Below are positions 35,690 through 44,285 of a stretch of DNA of 64,000 nucleotides, piece by piece. The position numbers and the translations under genes were made by a program. Source of the stretch: an uncultured Collinsella sp. (lineage in GTDB: Bacteria > Actinomycetota > Coriobacteriia > Coriobacteriales > Coriobacteriaceae); the NCBI GenBank assembly GCA_900552385.1, contig URZI01000004.1, positions 1-64,000 of the forward strand. The letters run 5' to 3'. A model generated the notes under the pieces. The model saw only the letters and a list, made by a program, of their open reading frames with translations. It had not been told where the DNA came from and made no database searches. Each line of letters opens with the position of its first letter. Within the stretch, counting starts at the first letter, position 1.

Positions 35690-38440
35690 ATGTCTGACAA
35701 GCGCCGCACTTTTGCCGTTATCGACGGCAACTCGCTCATGCACCGCGCCTTCCACGCCGTGCCGCCCACCATGAACGCGCCGGACGGTCGTCCCACCAAC
35801 GCGATTTTTGGCTTTTTGAATATGTTCCTCAAGATGATTGATGCCTTTAACCCCGACGGCGTTGTTGTGGCGTTTGACAAGGGCAAGCCGCGTGTGCGCA
35901 TGGAGATGCTGCCGCAGTACAAGGCTCAGCGCCCGCCCATGGACCCCGATCTGCATGCGCAGTTTCCCATGATTAAGGAGCTGCTCGCCGCGCTCAACGT
36001 GCCGATTCTGCAGTCCGAGGGCTGGGAAGGCGATGACATCCTGGGTACTATGGCGCGCCTGGGCGAGCAGGCCGGCTGTGACATGCTGCTGGTGACCGGT
36101 GATCGCGACATGTATCAGCTTGTTACCGAGCACGTCAACGTGGTCTCGACCCGTAAGGGCCTGTCCGACGTTGCGATTATGACGCCCGAGAGCGTGGATG
36201 ACCTGTATCACGGCATTACGCCGGCGCTCGTGCCCGACTTTTATGGTCTGAAGGGCGACACGTCCGACAACATCCCCGGCGTGCCGGGCATCGGTCCCAA
36301 AAAGGCGAGTGCGCTTATTGCGCAGTACGGTAGCCTGGACGAGGTCATCGCACATGCCGACGAGGTCAAGGGCAAGATGGGCGAGAACCTGCGTGCACAC
36401 ATCGACGATGCGCTGCTGAGCCGCAAGGTCGCAACCATTCGCACCGATGCGCCCGTCGAGCTCGATTTTGAGGCGACGTCATTCCCGGCGTTTTCTGCCG
36501 ACGAAGTGTCCGCGGCGCTGGGCACGCTTGGTATCACCGCCATGCAGAACCGTTTCTTGGCGCTGATCGGCGGCGAGGGCGGGGCTGCTGCTGCCTCCAG
36601 TGTGTTTGAGATACCTGCGATGGTTCGCGCGGCCGCCGGCGATGCTGACGCGCTTGGTGCCGTTGCGGCTGAGGTCTCCCGCGCGATTGATGCCGGCGAG
36701 TGGGTCGCCGCCGTGGTAGACGACGACAAGGAAGAGGGCGCGCTCTTTGGACTGACGCGCACGCTGTGGTTGGCGACGTCCAAGGGCCTGTTCGCGCTCG
36801 AGGAAGCCGATGACGGCATGCCTGCCGCTGTCGAGGGCTTCAATTTTGCCCACGGCGTGATCGCTGGTGTGCTCGCGCGCCTGTTTATGGAGGGCCGCGT
36901 GGCGAGCCCGGATATGAAGGCGCTGTTGCACGAGCTTTCGCCCATCGATTCTTCTGAGCCCGAGCTCATGGATCCGCTCGCTGCCGATTCCACGCGCATC
37001 TTCGATACCGTGGTTGCCGCCTACCTGCTGGATTCCGACCGTTCCGAGTTCGACGAGGCGTATCTGGCCGATACCTATCTGCAGATGGCGCTGCCTGCGG
37101 CGCGCGGTGCAGAGGATGCCGGCGAGGACGCTCCGGCTCCTGCCGCCCGCACGGCGGCCTTAACGCTGGCACTGGTCGCACCGCTGCGCGACCGCATGGC
37201 CCGCGAGAACGCCGCCAACGTGTTCGACGGCATCGAGATGCCGCTCGTGCCGGTGCTTGCCAAGATGGAGCGCGCGGGCATGCTCGTGGATCCCGACCGC
37301 CTGCGTAATCTGTCCGAGGGCCTGGCGACCCAGATTACCGAGGTTGAGCGCAGCATTCGCGACCTGGCGGGTGACGAGACCTTTAATATTGGCAGTCCCA
37401 TGCAGCTGTCGCATGTGCTCTTTGATGTGATGGGGCTTCCGACCAAGGGTCTCAAGAAGACTAAGCGCGGCTATTATTCGACCAACGCCAAGGTGCTGAG
37501 CGACCTTGCGCGTGACCACGAAATCGTGCGTCTGATCTTGGACTGGCGTGAGAAGTCTAAGATCAAGTCCACCTATCTGGACACGCTGGGCCCGCTACGC
37601 CGTGGTGACGGTCGCGTACACACTACGTACAACCAGACCATCACGGCAACGGGGCGTCTGTCCTCGAGCGACCCGAACCTGCAGAACATCCCGACGCGCT
37701 CGGAGCTGGGTCGTACCGTCAAGACGGCGTTTTCGGCAGGCGAGGGAAGCGTCTTTTTGGCGGTGGACTACTCGCAGATCGAGCTGCGTCTGCTGGCACA
37801 CCTCTCGGGTGACGAGCACCTGGTGCGCGCCTTTAACGAGGGCGAGGACTTCCATGCCGAGACGGCGGCGCGCGTGTTTGGTGTGCCGGTGTCCGAGGTA
37901 ACGCCCGACTTGCGCAGTCGCGCCAAGGCCGTGAACTTTGGCATCGTGTATGGCCAGCAGGCCTACGGCCTGTCGCAGTCGCTGCATATCTCGATGGCCG
38001 AGGCACGCGACATGATCGACCGCTACTACGAGGCCTACCCGGGCGTGCGCACGTTCCTCGACAACGTGGTGGCACGCGCCAAGCAGACGGGCTACGCCGA
38101 GACCATGTACGGCCGCCGCCGCCATATTCCGGAGCTCAAGGCCAAAAACCCGCAACTCCGCGGCTTTGGCGAGCGCACGGCCATGAACCACCCCATGCAG
38201 GGAACCGCCGCCGACATCATCAAGATCGCCATGGCCCGCGTAAGTCGTCGCCTGGAAGAAGAAAGCTTTGCCGCCCACATGATCTTGCAGGTGCACGACG
38301 AACTGGACTTTGAGTGCCCCACCGATGAAGTCGAGCGCCTGACCACCATGGTCCGCGACGTCATGGAACACGTAGTAGACCTCCGCGTCCCCCTAATCGC
38401 CGAAGCCAGCACCGGCATAACCTGGGCCGACGCCAAATAG
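35690..38440 (+). CDS. polA: DNA polymerase I
   Basis: Pol I fills gaps and removes RNA primers. The 916-residue protein has an N-terminal 5'-nuclease domain (VIDGNSLMHRAFHA, GLKGDTSDNIPGVPGIGPKKA), a middle domain, and a C-terminal polymerase domain. The latter shows motif A DYSQIELRLLAHLSGD, motif B RAKAVNFGIVYGQQAYG and motif C QVHDELDFE. The middle region lacks the DxE and YxxxD acidic motifs of the 3'-5' exonuclease, so proofreading is probably absent, as in many actinobacterial and Bacillus-type Pol I. ATG 35690 follows GCGAGG. Confidence 0.96.
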   Translation: MSDKRRTFAVIDGNSLMHRAFHAVPPTMNAPDGRPTNAIFGFLNMFLKMIDAFNPDGVVVAFDKGKPRVRMEMLPQYKAQRPPMDPDLHAQFPMIKELLAALNVPILQSEGWEGDDILGTMARLGEQAGCDMLLVTGDRDMYQLVTEHVNVVSTRKGLSDVAIMTPESVDDLYHGITPALVPDFYGLKGDTSDNIPGVPGIGPKKASALIAQYGSLDEVIAHADEVKGKMGENLRAHIDDALLSRKVATIRTDAPVELDFEATSFPAFSADEVSAALGTLGITAMQNRFLALIGGEGGAAAASSVFEIPAMVRAAAGDADALGAVAAEVSRAIDAGEWVAAVVDDDKEEGALFGLTRTLWLATSKGLFALEEADDGMPAAVEGFNFAHGVIAGVLARLFMEGRVASPDMKALLHELSPIDSSEPELMDPLAADSTRIFDTVVAAYLLDSDRSEFDEAYLADTYLQMALPAARGAEDAGEDAPAPAARTAALTLALVAPLRDRMARENAANVFDGIEMPLVPVLAKMERAGMLVDPDRLRNLSEGLATQITEVERSIRDLAGDETFNIGSPMQLSHVLFDVMGLPTKGLKKTKRGYYSTNAKVLSDLARDHEIVRLILDWREKSKIKSTYLDTLGPLRRGDGRVHTTYNQTITATGRLSSSDPNLQNIPTRSELGRTVKTAFSAGEGSVFLAVDYSQIELRLLAHLSGDEHLVRAFNEGEDFHAETAARVFGVPVSEVTPDLRSRAKAVNFGIVYGQQAYGLSQSLHISMAEARDMIDRYYEAYPGVRTFLDNVVARAKQTGYAETMYGRRRHIPELKAKNPQLRGFGERTAMNHPMQGTAADIIKIAMARVSRRLEEESFAAHMILQVHDELDFECPTDEVERLTTMVRDVMEHVVDLRVPLIAEASTGITWADAK

Positions 38441-38782
38441 GGAAGCGCCCATAAGGCGGACTAGCCTACAGCACAAGACCCTATATACTTAAGATTTGGG
38501 ACAAACACTACTGGTTAATTTGTCCCACAGTAACCAAAACAGAAGGGTGCCCCTCAACAACAAGAGGCACCCTTCATTCAATTAAATTCAGCCAAGTATC
38601 TAGGCACTCAAGACACCATCTCGGCGGCAAGCAGGTGAACCTAGGGCCTGGCCGGGCGGCAGGGGTTAACTTTTCGTAGATTCCGCACGCAAAGAAAGCC
38701 ACTTAATGTGGCTTTCGTCTTGCGCAGGACCTGACCGAGCGAAAAGTTAACCCCTGCCGCCCGGCCAGGCCCGAAGGGATGG
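38441..38782. other. 342-base gap between polA and the convergent HAD gene: hairpins only
   Basis: The gap holds three dyads and no convincing ORF. TGGGACAAA (38497-38505) pairs with TTTGTCCCA (38519-38527). GAAGGGTGCC (38542-38551) pairs with GGCACCCTTC (38566-38575) and is the likely polA terminator, though its U-tract is poor. The third is the long palindrome at 38644-38772. Confidence 0.7.
38644..38772. repeat. Long intergenic palindrome (33-base perfect arms) with nested hairpin
   Basis: The arm at 38644-38676 is perfectly complementary to 38740-38772. The 63-base centre contains a nested hairpin (AAGCCAC-TTAAT-GTGGCTT, with flanking CGCAA/TTGCG). Like the palindrome at 24.6 kb, the arm has a GC-rich outer half (GGCCTGGCCGGGCGG) and an AT-rich inner half (GGTTAACTTTTCG). 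It lies between convergent genes. No transposase is present. Confidence 0.88.
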
Positions 38783-39610
38783 CTACCGAGCCGCCAAGAT
38801 GGCGTCGATGAGCGTCAGTACGCCCCCGTCGTTGTTGCTCGGAATGCGCCATTTGGCATGCGCGTTCATGTGCTCCTCGGCATTGTCCACGATAAAGCTG
38901 TGACCGACGCGCTCCAGCATGGGGATGTCGTTGTACGTATCGCCCACGGCGGCGGCGTCGGCGATATCGATGCCCAGGTGTTCGCACAGGTGCGCGACGC
39001 CGGCGCCCTTGTCGACGCCCAGGTTCATAAAGTCGATCCACTCGCGCCCGGCGTTGGTGACGTAGAGCTTGTCCGAGAACTCGGGGCTATAGGTCTCGCG
39101 GAAAGCGGGCTCGGCGTCGTAGCCGGGGAAGAAGACCGAAATCTTGTTGGACTCGAAATCAATGCCCTCAAAGCTGTCGACGTAGTTGATTGTGTTGTAG
39201 TAGACGCTGATCTCGTCGTGGTATTGATGGTCGCGGGCAAGCACGTAGAACTCGTCGAAGCAGCACAGGACGGGGACAGCGCGAGGATCCTCCGAGGCAC
39301 GGCTCAAGACCTGCTGATACAGCTCCACGTCAATATTGCTCTTATAGATATAGCTGCCGCGATAGATCACGCACGCTCCGTTGTCGGGACAAAAAGCAAG
39401 GCGGTTTTTGATGCCCTCGAACATCTCCTCGAGCTTGGGGGCGGGACGTCCGCTGGCGGGGCAGAATACGATGCCGGCGTCGGCGAGCTTGTCCAGGCGC
39501 TCATCAAGACCCTGGGGCAGCACACGCTCGTCGGTCAGCAGCGTCTTGTCCATATCGACGGCGAGAATCTTAATGTTGCCGATGTTGGCGTCCGATTCGT
39601 AAGTTTGCAT
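38783..39610 (-). CDS. Cof-type HAD-superfamily phosphatase
   Basis: This is a cytoplasmic HAD-IIB (Cof) phosphatase, probably acting on a sugar phosphate or nucleotide. The 275-residue protein has motif I AVDMDKTLLT with the nucleophilic Asp, motif II CPASGR, and motif IV GDTYNDIPMLERVGHS, with a large cap between II and III. The substrate cannot be told from the sequence. It converges on polA and is followed upstream by the argG leader region. Confidence 0.88.
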   Translation of the reverse strand: MQTYESDANIGNIKILAVDMDKTLLTDERVLPQGLDERLDKLADAGIVFCPASGRPAPKLEEMFEGIKNRLAFCPDNGACVIYRGSYIYKSNIDVELYQQVLSRASEDPRAVPVLCCFDEFYVLARDHQYHDEISVYYNTINYVDSFEGIDFESNKISVFFPGYDAEPAFRETYSPEFSDKLYVTNAGREWIDFMNLGVDKGAGVAHLCEHLGIDIADAAAVGDTYNDIPMLERVGHSFIVDNAEEHMNAHAKWRIPSNNDGGVLTLIDAILAAR

Positions 39611-39753
39611 AAAAATGCGCCTTTCGTTTCGAGATTGTTTCAGACGTTATAACCATCAACTAGTAGTCGAGCGTATTTTCGCAGGAATGGTGCGTATTTG
39701 CACCACGCTTCACAAAGTAATGAAAAAACTTTTCAGAAATTTGAATTTGTCGC

Positions 39754-39781
39754 TTGTGCTGCGGGCACTTTAGCGTAATAT
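39754..39781 (+). promoter_or_regulatory. Predicted promoter of the argG leader
   Basis: TTGTGC (39754-39759) and TAATAT (39776-39781) are spaced by 16 bases. Transcription would begin about 95 bases before the arginine-rich leader ORF. Confidence 0.4.
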
Positions 39782-39884
39782 AGCGACCATCGAAAACGGA
39801 GACGGAAAAACAACCGCTTACCGAGTAAAAGGTACCGTTTACGATATTTGAATTGCGCCCGGCGATACGTGAAAGGAGAGGCAG

Positions 39885-39959
39885 ATGCAGTTCGTAAAGA
39901 TCATCACCACTGCAGACAATGCCATCCGACGCCAGCGCGCAATTTCCCGACGACGATAA
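39885..39959 (+). CDS. Arginine-rich leader peptide upstream of argG (candidate attenuator)
   Basis: A 24-codon ORF starts at ATG 39885 behind AAAGGAGAGG at ideal spacing. It reads MQFVKIITTADN then AIRRQRAISRRR. Six of its last ten residues are Arg, including three consecutive CGA codons just before TAA. It lies 205 bases before argG, the arginine-pathway gene. This is the layout of amino-acid attenuator leaders, where scarcity of the charged tRNA stalls the ribosome. Nothing here proves expression, but the ribosome-binding site, composition and downstream gene agree. Confidence 0.65.
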   Translation: MQFVKIITTADNAIRRQRAISRRR

Positions 39960-40023
39960 CAATCGTCTCTGTCCGCATGGGGCGAATTGCCTCAACAGAG
40001 TCATTTTGAGGTCGTTGGGTTTT
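39946..40023 (+). promoter_or_regulatory. Candidate attenuator structures between leader peptide and argG
   Basis: Several stems compete here. GACGAT (39952-39957) pairs with ATCGTC (39962-39967). CTCTGT (39967-39972) pairs with ACAGAG (39995-40000). CCTCAA (39990-39995) pairs with TTGAGG (40006-40011). CCCGACGAC (39946-39954, covering the Arg codons) can pair with GTCGTTGGG (40011-40019), which runs directly into TTTT. A ribosome stalled at the CGA run would mask the last pairing. No folding energies were computed. Confidence 0.5.
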
Positions 40024-40164
40024 AGCACGACATTGCTGCATGTTTCTAGGGCATGTATGTGCTGATTTTTGCTATTTAACCTGATATTGCACGGTATATG
40101 ACCTTGAAATGACTTGCAACTGACCGATGTTCTAACTAGCTACCAAGGGCGAAAGGAAACAGCC

Positions 40165-41391
40165 ATGAGCAAGGAAAAAGTCGTTCTCGCATATTCCGGT
40201 GGTCTTGATACATCCGTATGTGTCAAGTGGCTCCAGGACGAGAAGAATCTCGATGTCGTTTGCGTCTGCGGCAACGTGGGCCAGGAAGAGACCGGACTGG
40301 ATGCCAAGAAGCAGAAGGCGCTCGACCTGGGCGTTCTCGATTGCCAGGTGCTCGACCTGCGCGATGAGTTCTCCGATGAGTTCCTGACCAAAGCCATCGC
40401 CGCAAACTCCATGTACGAGAATAAGTATCCGCTGCTCTCCGCCCTGTCTCGCCCGCTGCTTGCCAAGAAGCTTGTTGAGGTCGCCCACGAGTTTGGCGCG
40501 ACCTACGTCGCCCACGGCTGCACTGGCAAAGGTAACGATCAGGTCCGTTTTGAGGCCGCCGTCAAGGCCCTCGACCCTGAGCTCAAGGTTATCGCCCCGG
40601 TGCGCGAGTGGGATCTGAAGTGCCGTCCCGACGAGGTCGCCTATGCCCACGCCCACAACGTGCCGGTTCCCGAGGGTGCCAACGACAACCCCTACTCCAT
40701 CGACGACAACCTGTGGGGTCGTGCCATTGAGTGCGGTCACCTGGAGGATCCCTGGAACGAGCCGCTCGACGACGCTTGGGTTATGACCAAGAACCCCGAG
40801 GACACGCCGGACACCCCGACCTACACCGAGATCGAGTTTGAGGCCGGCAAGCCCGTCGCCGTCGACGGCAAGAAGATGAAGCTCTCCGAGATCGTTATCG
40901 CCCTCAACAAGATCTCCGGCGACAATGGCTTTGGCCGTCTCGATCTGGTCGAGGATCGCCTGGTGGGCCTTAAGAGCCGCGAGTGCTACGAGGTTCCCGG
41001 CGCCCTGACGCTCATCACCGCTCACAAGGCGCTCGAGGACATCTGCGTCGAGGGCGACCTGCTCAAGACCAAGATCAAGCTCGAGCAGGATTGGGCCACC
41101 GCCGTGTACAACGGCCAGTGGTACAGTCCGCTCAAGAACGCGCTCGATGCCTTTATGGCCGATACCCAGAAGTTCGTGACCGGCACCGTCCGCCTGAAGT
41201 TCTTTAAGGGCAACTGCCATGTCGTCGGCCGCAAGAGCCCCTTCAGCCTCTACGACTACGGTCTGGCTACCTACGACCGCGACACCACGTTTGACGAGAA
41301 GGCCAGCGCCGGCTTTATCGAGATCGATACGCTGTCGCTCAAGACGTGGGCAAAGGTCCAGGGTCCCAGCTCCGCCGCCGCCCAGGCCTAG
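40165..41391 (+). CDS. argG: Argininosuccinate synthase
   Basis: ArgG condenses citrulline and aspartate with ATP to argininosuccinate. The 408-residue protein has the N-type ATP pyrophosphatase P-loop AYSGGLDTSVCVKW, the GCTGKGNDQVRFE signature, and the SIDDNLWGRAIECG segment. GAAAGGAAAC precedes ATG 40165; an in-frame start at 40114 is rejected. It lies behind the arginine-rich leader and is followed by a small ORF and argH, so the last two steps of arginine synthesis are together. Confidence 0.96.
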   Translation: MSKEKVVLAYSGGLDTSVCVKWLQDEKNLDVVCVCGNVGQEETGLDAKKQKALDLGVLDCQVLDLRDEFSDEFLTKAIAANSMYENKYPLLSALSRPLLAKKLVEVAHEFGATYVAHGCTGKGNDQVRFEAAVKALDPELKVIAPVREWDLKCRPDEVAYAHAHNVPVPEGANDNPYSIDDNLWGRAIECGHLEDPWNEPLDDAWVMTKNPEDTPDTPTYTEIEFEAGKPVAVDGKKMKLSEIVIALNKISGDNGFGRLDLVEDRLVGLKSRECYEVPGALTLITAHKALEDICVEGDLLKTKIKLEQDWATAVYNGQWYSPLKNALDAFMADTQKFVTGTVRLKFFKGNCHVVGRKSPFSLYDYGLATYDRDTTFDEKASAGFIEIDTLSLKTWAKVQGPSSAAAQA

Positions 41392-41545
41392 CGCCTCCTT
41401 CCCTTTGGTATCCGCGCGGCCCATCCGCGTGATACATAACGGGCGCACGGGGTCCCTACCTTTCGTTATGCTTGCTGACACTTCTTAACATCGGTGGCCC
41501 CTACGTTCCGCCCGCATATATGACGCCGCGTCTGCGGCTGAGTCC

Positions 41546-41580
41546 GAGCCCCGCCGGGGTTGTCCGGCGGGGCTCCTTCT
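41546..41580 (+). terminator. Terminator between argG and the small ORF
   Basis: GAGCCCCGCCGG (41546-41557) and GGTTGT loop and CCGGCGGGGCTC (41564-41575) form a perfect 12-bp stem, followed by CTTCT. It suggests argG and argH are at least partly separate transcripts. Confidence 0.8.
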
Positions 41581-41625
41581 ATCAATTTGGCGGCTCTGCG
41601 CCTATATATATGAGGAGTATCCATT

Positions 41626-41796
41626 ATGTTCAATGCTATCGCGCATGCTTTACTTCCCCTCGCGCCCGAGTTCGATGCTGCAAGGGTCGAGGACGTTCCC
41701 ATGAGCCTGAAGGCCTGGGTCGATGGCTCGCAGGGCAACATCCGGAGGGAGACGTTGGGCGCCAAGTGCCTGGTGCGTCACTTCTTTGCAAATTAG
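41626..41796 (+). CDS. Small protein of 56 residues between argG and argH
   Basis: An ORF starting at ATG 41626 has GAGGAG eight bases upstream and encodes 56 residues: a hydrophobic start (MFNAIAHALLPLAPEF), a middle with AWVDGSQGN, and a basic RRETLGAKCLVRHF end. It is not recognised. Its position between two arginine genes and its strong ribosome-binding site support real translation, but composition alone cannot rule out chance. Confidence 0.5.
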   Translation: MFNAIAHALLPLAPEFDAARVEDVPMSLKAWVDGSQGNIRRETLGAKCLVRHFFAN

Positions 41797-41914
41797 CTAC
41801 ATGGCCCCGCGCACGGTGGGGAATATGTAAAACTAGCGGTTGAAAAATCGCTTTAGCGACATGGCGCATTGCTTAGGGCGCTTGTTTTGGTATTTGGAGA
41901 AAGGGGACGGTTCC

Positions 41915-43345
41915 ATGGCTCTTTGGGGCGGTCGTTTTGAGGCGGGCGTGGCCGAGGTCACGCAGGAGTTTGGCGCGTCGCTGCCGGTCGACAAACATCT
42001 CTATAAGCAGGATATCGCCGGCTCTAAGGCGCATGCCAAGATGCTGGCGGCCCAGGGCATCATCAGTGCCGAGGACGAGCAGGCGATTGCCAAGGGCCTG
42101 ACCGGAATCGAACAGGATATCGATGCCGGCAACTTCACCTTCGATATCAACGATGAGGACATTCATATGTCCGTCGAGAGCGAGTTGACGCGCCGCATCG
42201 GCGAGGCCGGTAAGCGCTTGCATACCGGGCGTTCGCGCAACGACCAGGTGGCGACTGATACGCGTCTGGGCGTCAAGGCGCTGGCCAAGGAGCTCATGGA
42301 GGCCAATCTTGAGCTGCGCCATGTGCTGGTGGATGCGGCCAAGAAGTACGACAAGGTGATTCTGCCGGGCTACACGCACATGCAGCATGCTCAGCCCGTG
42401 CTGCTGTCGCATCATCTGCTGGCGTATTCCTGGATGTTCGCGCGCGACTTTACACGCTTGAAGGCCGCCTTTGATGCCGCCGACAACTGCCCGCTGGGCG
42501 CTGCCGCGCTTGCCGGTACGAGCTATCCGCTCGATCGTCAGATGACGGCTGCCGAACTTGGCTTTGCGGGTGTGATTCCCAACTCGCTCGATGCGGTTTC
42601 CGACCGTGATTTCCTGCTCGATCTGCATTATGCCGGCTCCGTCATGGCCATGCACCTGTCGCGTCTTTCCGAGGAGATCGTGCTGTGGTCGAGCTCCGAA
42701 TTTGGCTTTATCACGCTTTCCGACTCGTACTCCACCGGCTCGTCCATCATGCCGCAGAAGAAGAATCCCGACTTTGCCGAGCTTATCCGCGGCAAGAGTG
42801 GCCGAGTCTATGGCAACCTGGTGCAGTTGCTCGTGACCATGAAGGGGCTGCCGCTGGCCTATAACAAGGACTTACAGGAGGACAAGGAGGGTGCGCTCGA
42901 TACCGCTCACACGCTCATGCAGTGCCTGTCGGTTATGGCCGGTATGATTTCGACTTGGACCGTCAACGAGGATGCCATGGCGCGCGAGTGCGGCGTGGGG
43001 CACCTTGCCGCCACCGATGTTGCCGATTATCTGGCTAAGCGTGGTCTGCCGTTCCGCGAGGCGCATGCCGTGGTGGGCCATCTGGTCCTGATGTGTGAGA
43101 AGCGCGGCTGCAATCTTGAGGACCTGCCGTTTGAGGTATTCCAGGAGGCAAGCCCGCTCTTTGAGCGCGATATTACCGAGGCGCTCGACATCCCGTCGAT
43201 TGTCGCCGCGCGCACGACCGAGGGCGGCACCGCTCCTGCCGCCGTTACCGTGCAGCTGCAGCGTGCCGAGGCACAGCTCGTGGCCGACGAGGGTGTGTTT
43301 GGATCGCTGACCAAGGTCGTCGAGATGGGTCACGGGGCAAAGTAG
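41915..43345 (+). CDS. argH: Argininosuccinate lyase
   Basis: ArgH splits argininosuccinate into arginine and fumarate. The 476-residue protein of the fumarase/aspartase superfamily begins MALWGGRFEAGV, has HTGRSRNDQVATDTRLG, TYTHMQHAQPV-like GYTHMQHAQPV, and the signature GSSIMPQKKNPD. ATG 41915 with GGGGA upstream is preferred to an earlier in-frame start at 41840. Followed by a terminator. Confidence 0.96.
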   Translation: MALWGGRFEAGVAEVTQEFGASLPVDKHLYKQDIAGSKAHAKMLAAQGIISAEDEQAIAKGLTGIEQDIDAGNFTFDINDEDIHMSVESELTRRIGEAGKRLHTGRSRNDQVATDTRLGVKALAKELMEANLELRHVLVDAAKKYDKVILPGYTHMQHAQPVLLSHHLLAYSWMFARDFTRLKAAFDAADNCPLGAAALAGTSYPLDRQMTAAELGFAGVIPNSLDAVSDRDFLLDLHYAGSVMAMHLSRLSEEIVLWSSSEFGFITLSDSYSTGSSIMPQKKNPDFAELIRGKSGRVYGNLVQLLVTMKGLPLAYNKDLQEDKEGALDTAHTLMQCLSVMAGMISTWTVNEDAMARECGVGHLAATDVADYLAKRGLPFREAHAVVGHLVLMCEKRGCNLEDLPFEVFQEASPLFERDITEALDIPSIVAARTTEGGTAPAAVTVQLQRAEAQLVADEGVFGSLTKVVEMGHGAK

Positions 43346-43395
43346 AGGTTTGGCTGAAGCCGTTTTGGCCATGTATTGATAAATCGGTTTTGCTT

Positions 43396-43429
43396 TACGG
43401 ACGTCTGCTGATGTGGGCGTCCGTATTTT
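43396..43429 (+). terminator. Terminator after argH
   Basis: TACGGACG (43396-43403) pairs with the CGTCCGTA segment (43418-43425), followed by TTTTG. The rest of the 384-base gap to ndk has no supported ORF; TTTAAC (43638) and TACGAT (43661) with 17-base spacing are a weak ndk promoter candidate. Confidence 0.7.
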
Positions 43430-43729
43430 GTTGCTATGGGGGAGGGGCTTGTCGAGAACTTCTGTAGGACCTTTGGCCAGGTTGTGAAGGGGGTACGTTC
43501 GCGGGCGGCAACCGTCCGTCCGCTCTGTTCGATGCGGTTGACGGGCGGTCGGATGGTACTCTAATTGGGCTTTGAAACAGAAGTGACACATATGGAGCGC
43601 TTTAATAAATTGTATCGTTTCAATAGGCAGCTTTTTGTTTAACTGCAGCTAAAACTCTGTTACGATGCAGTCCAGGCGGGTGCCGGAATGGGACTTGGGC
43701 ACGCGCGAACCTACTTGAAAGGCTACCTT

Positions 43730-44134
43730 ATGGCTATCGAGAAGACCTTCATCATGATTAAGCCCGACGCTGTGCGCGACCGCAAGATCGGCGAGATCGT
43801 TGCTCGCATTGAGCGCAGCGGCCTTGTCATCGAGCGCATGGAGATGACCACGCTCGAGCGCGCTACCGTCGAGGAGCACTACGCCCACTTGGCAGACAAG
43901 CCCTTCTTTGGCGGTCTCTGTGACTTTATGACGAGCGGCCCGGTCGTCAAGATGGTCGTTTCCGGTCCTTCCGCTGTTGCTAAGATGCGCACCCTCATGG
44001 GCGCCACCAATCCGCTTGACGCTGCCCCTGGTACCATCCGCGGCGACTTTGCCGTCGATGTTAACGCCAACGTGATCCACGGCTCCGACTGCCTGGAGAA
44101 CGCCGAGATCGAGATCAAGCGCTTCTTTGGCTAA
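43730..44134 (+). CDS. ndk: Nucleoside diphosphate kinase
   Basis: Ndk equilibrates nucleoside tri- and diphosphates. The 134-residue protein has the N-terminal EKTFIMIKPDAV, the GPSAVAKMRTLMGATNP core, and the active-site histidine in NVIHGSDCLENAEIEI. ATG 43730 follows GAAAGG; an in-frame start at 43688 is rejected. It is monocistronic with its own terminator. Confidence 0.97.
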   Translation: MAIEKTFIMIKPDAVRDRKIGEIVARIERSGLVIERMEMTTLERATVEEHYAHLADKPFFGGLCDFMTSGPVVKMVVSGPSAVAKMRTLMGATNPLDAAPGTIRGDFAVDVNANVIHGSDCLENAEIEIKRFFG

Positions 44135-44172
44135 ACCAGCTTTGACTCCTTAAAGCTGTTAGCGTGTGGTTT

Positions 44173-44210
44173 GGGCGCCGCGGAACTCCATCCGCGGCGC
44201 CCTTTTATTT
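44173..44210 (+). terminator. Terminator after ndk
   Basis: GGGCGCCGCGGA (44173-44184) pairs with TCCGCGGCGCCC (44191-44202) and is followed by TTTTATTT. Confidence 0.93.
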
Positions 44211-44223
44211 CAAAATCTATGAA

Positions 44224-44258
44224 GGGGCCCGCTCGGACATGAGTTCCGAGCGGGCCCC
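44224..44258. terminator. Strong hairpin between ndk and rpiB (likely rpiB terminator)
   Basis: GGGGCCCGCTCGGA (44224-44237) and TCCGAGCGGGCCCC (44245-44258) form a perfect 14-bp stem with a seven-base loop. It lies between convergent genes and probably ends the minus-strand rpiB transcript. Confidence 0.75.
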
Positions 44259-44285
44259 TGCTGTTAGCTTGTGGCGCTGAGTGGT

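Noticed and set aside
39660..40028. 122-residue minus-strand ORF upstream of argG
   Set aside because: It covers the leader peptide and stems, has poor ribosome-binding context and no recognisable domain; the plus-strand leader explains the region better.
41472..41843. 123-residue ORF spanning the argG terminator
   Set aside because: It runs through a perfect terminator hairpin and has no ribosome-binding site; the 56-codon ORF in another frame is better supported.
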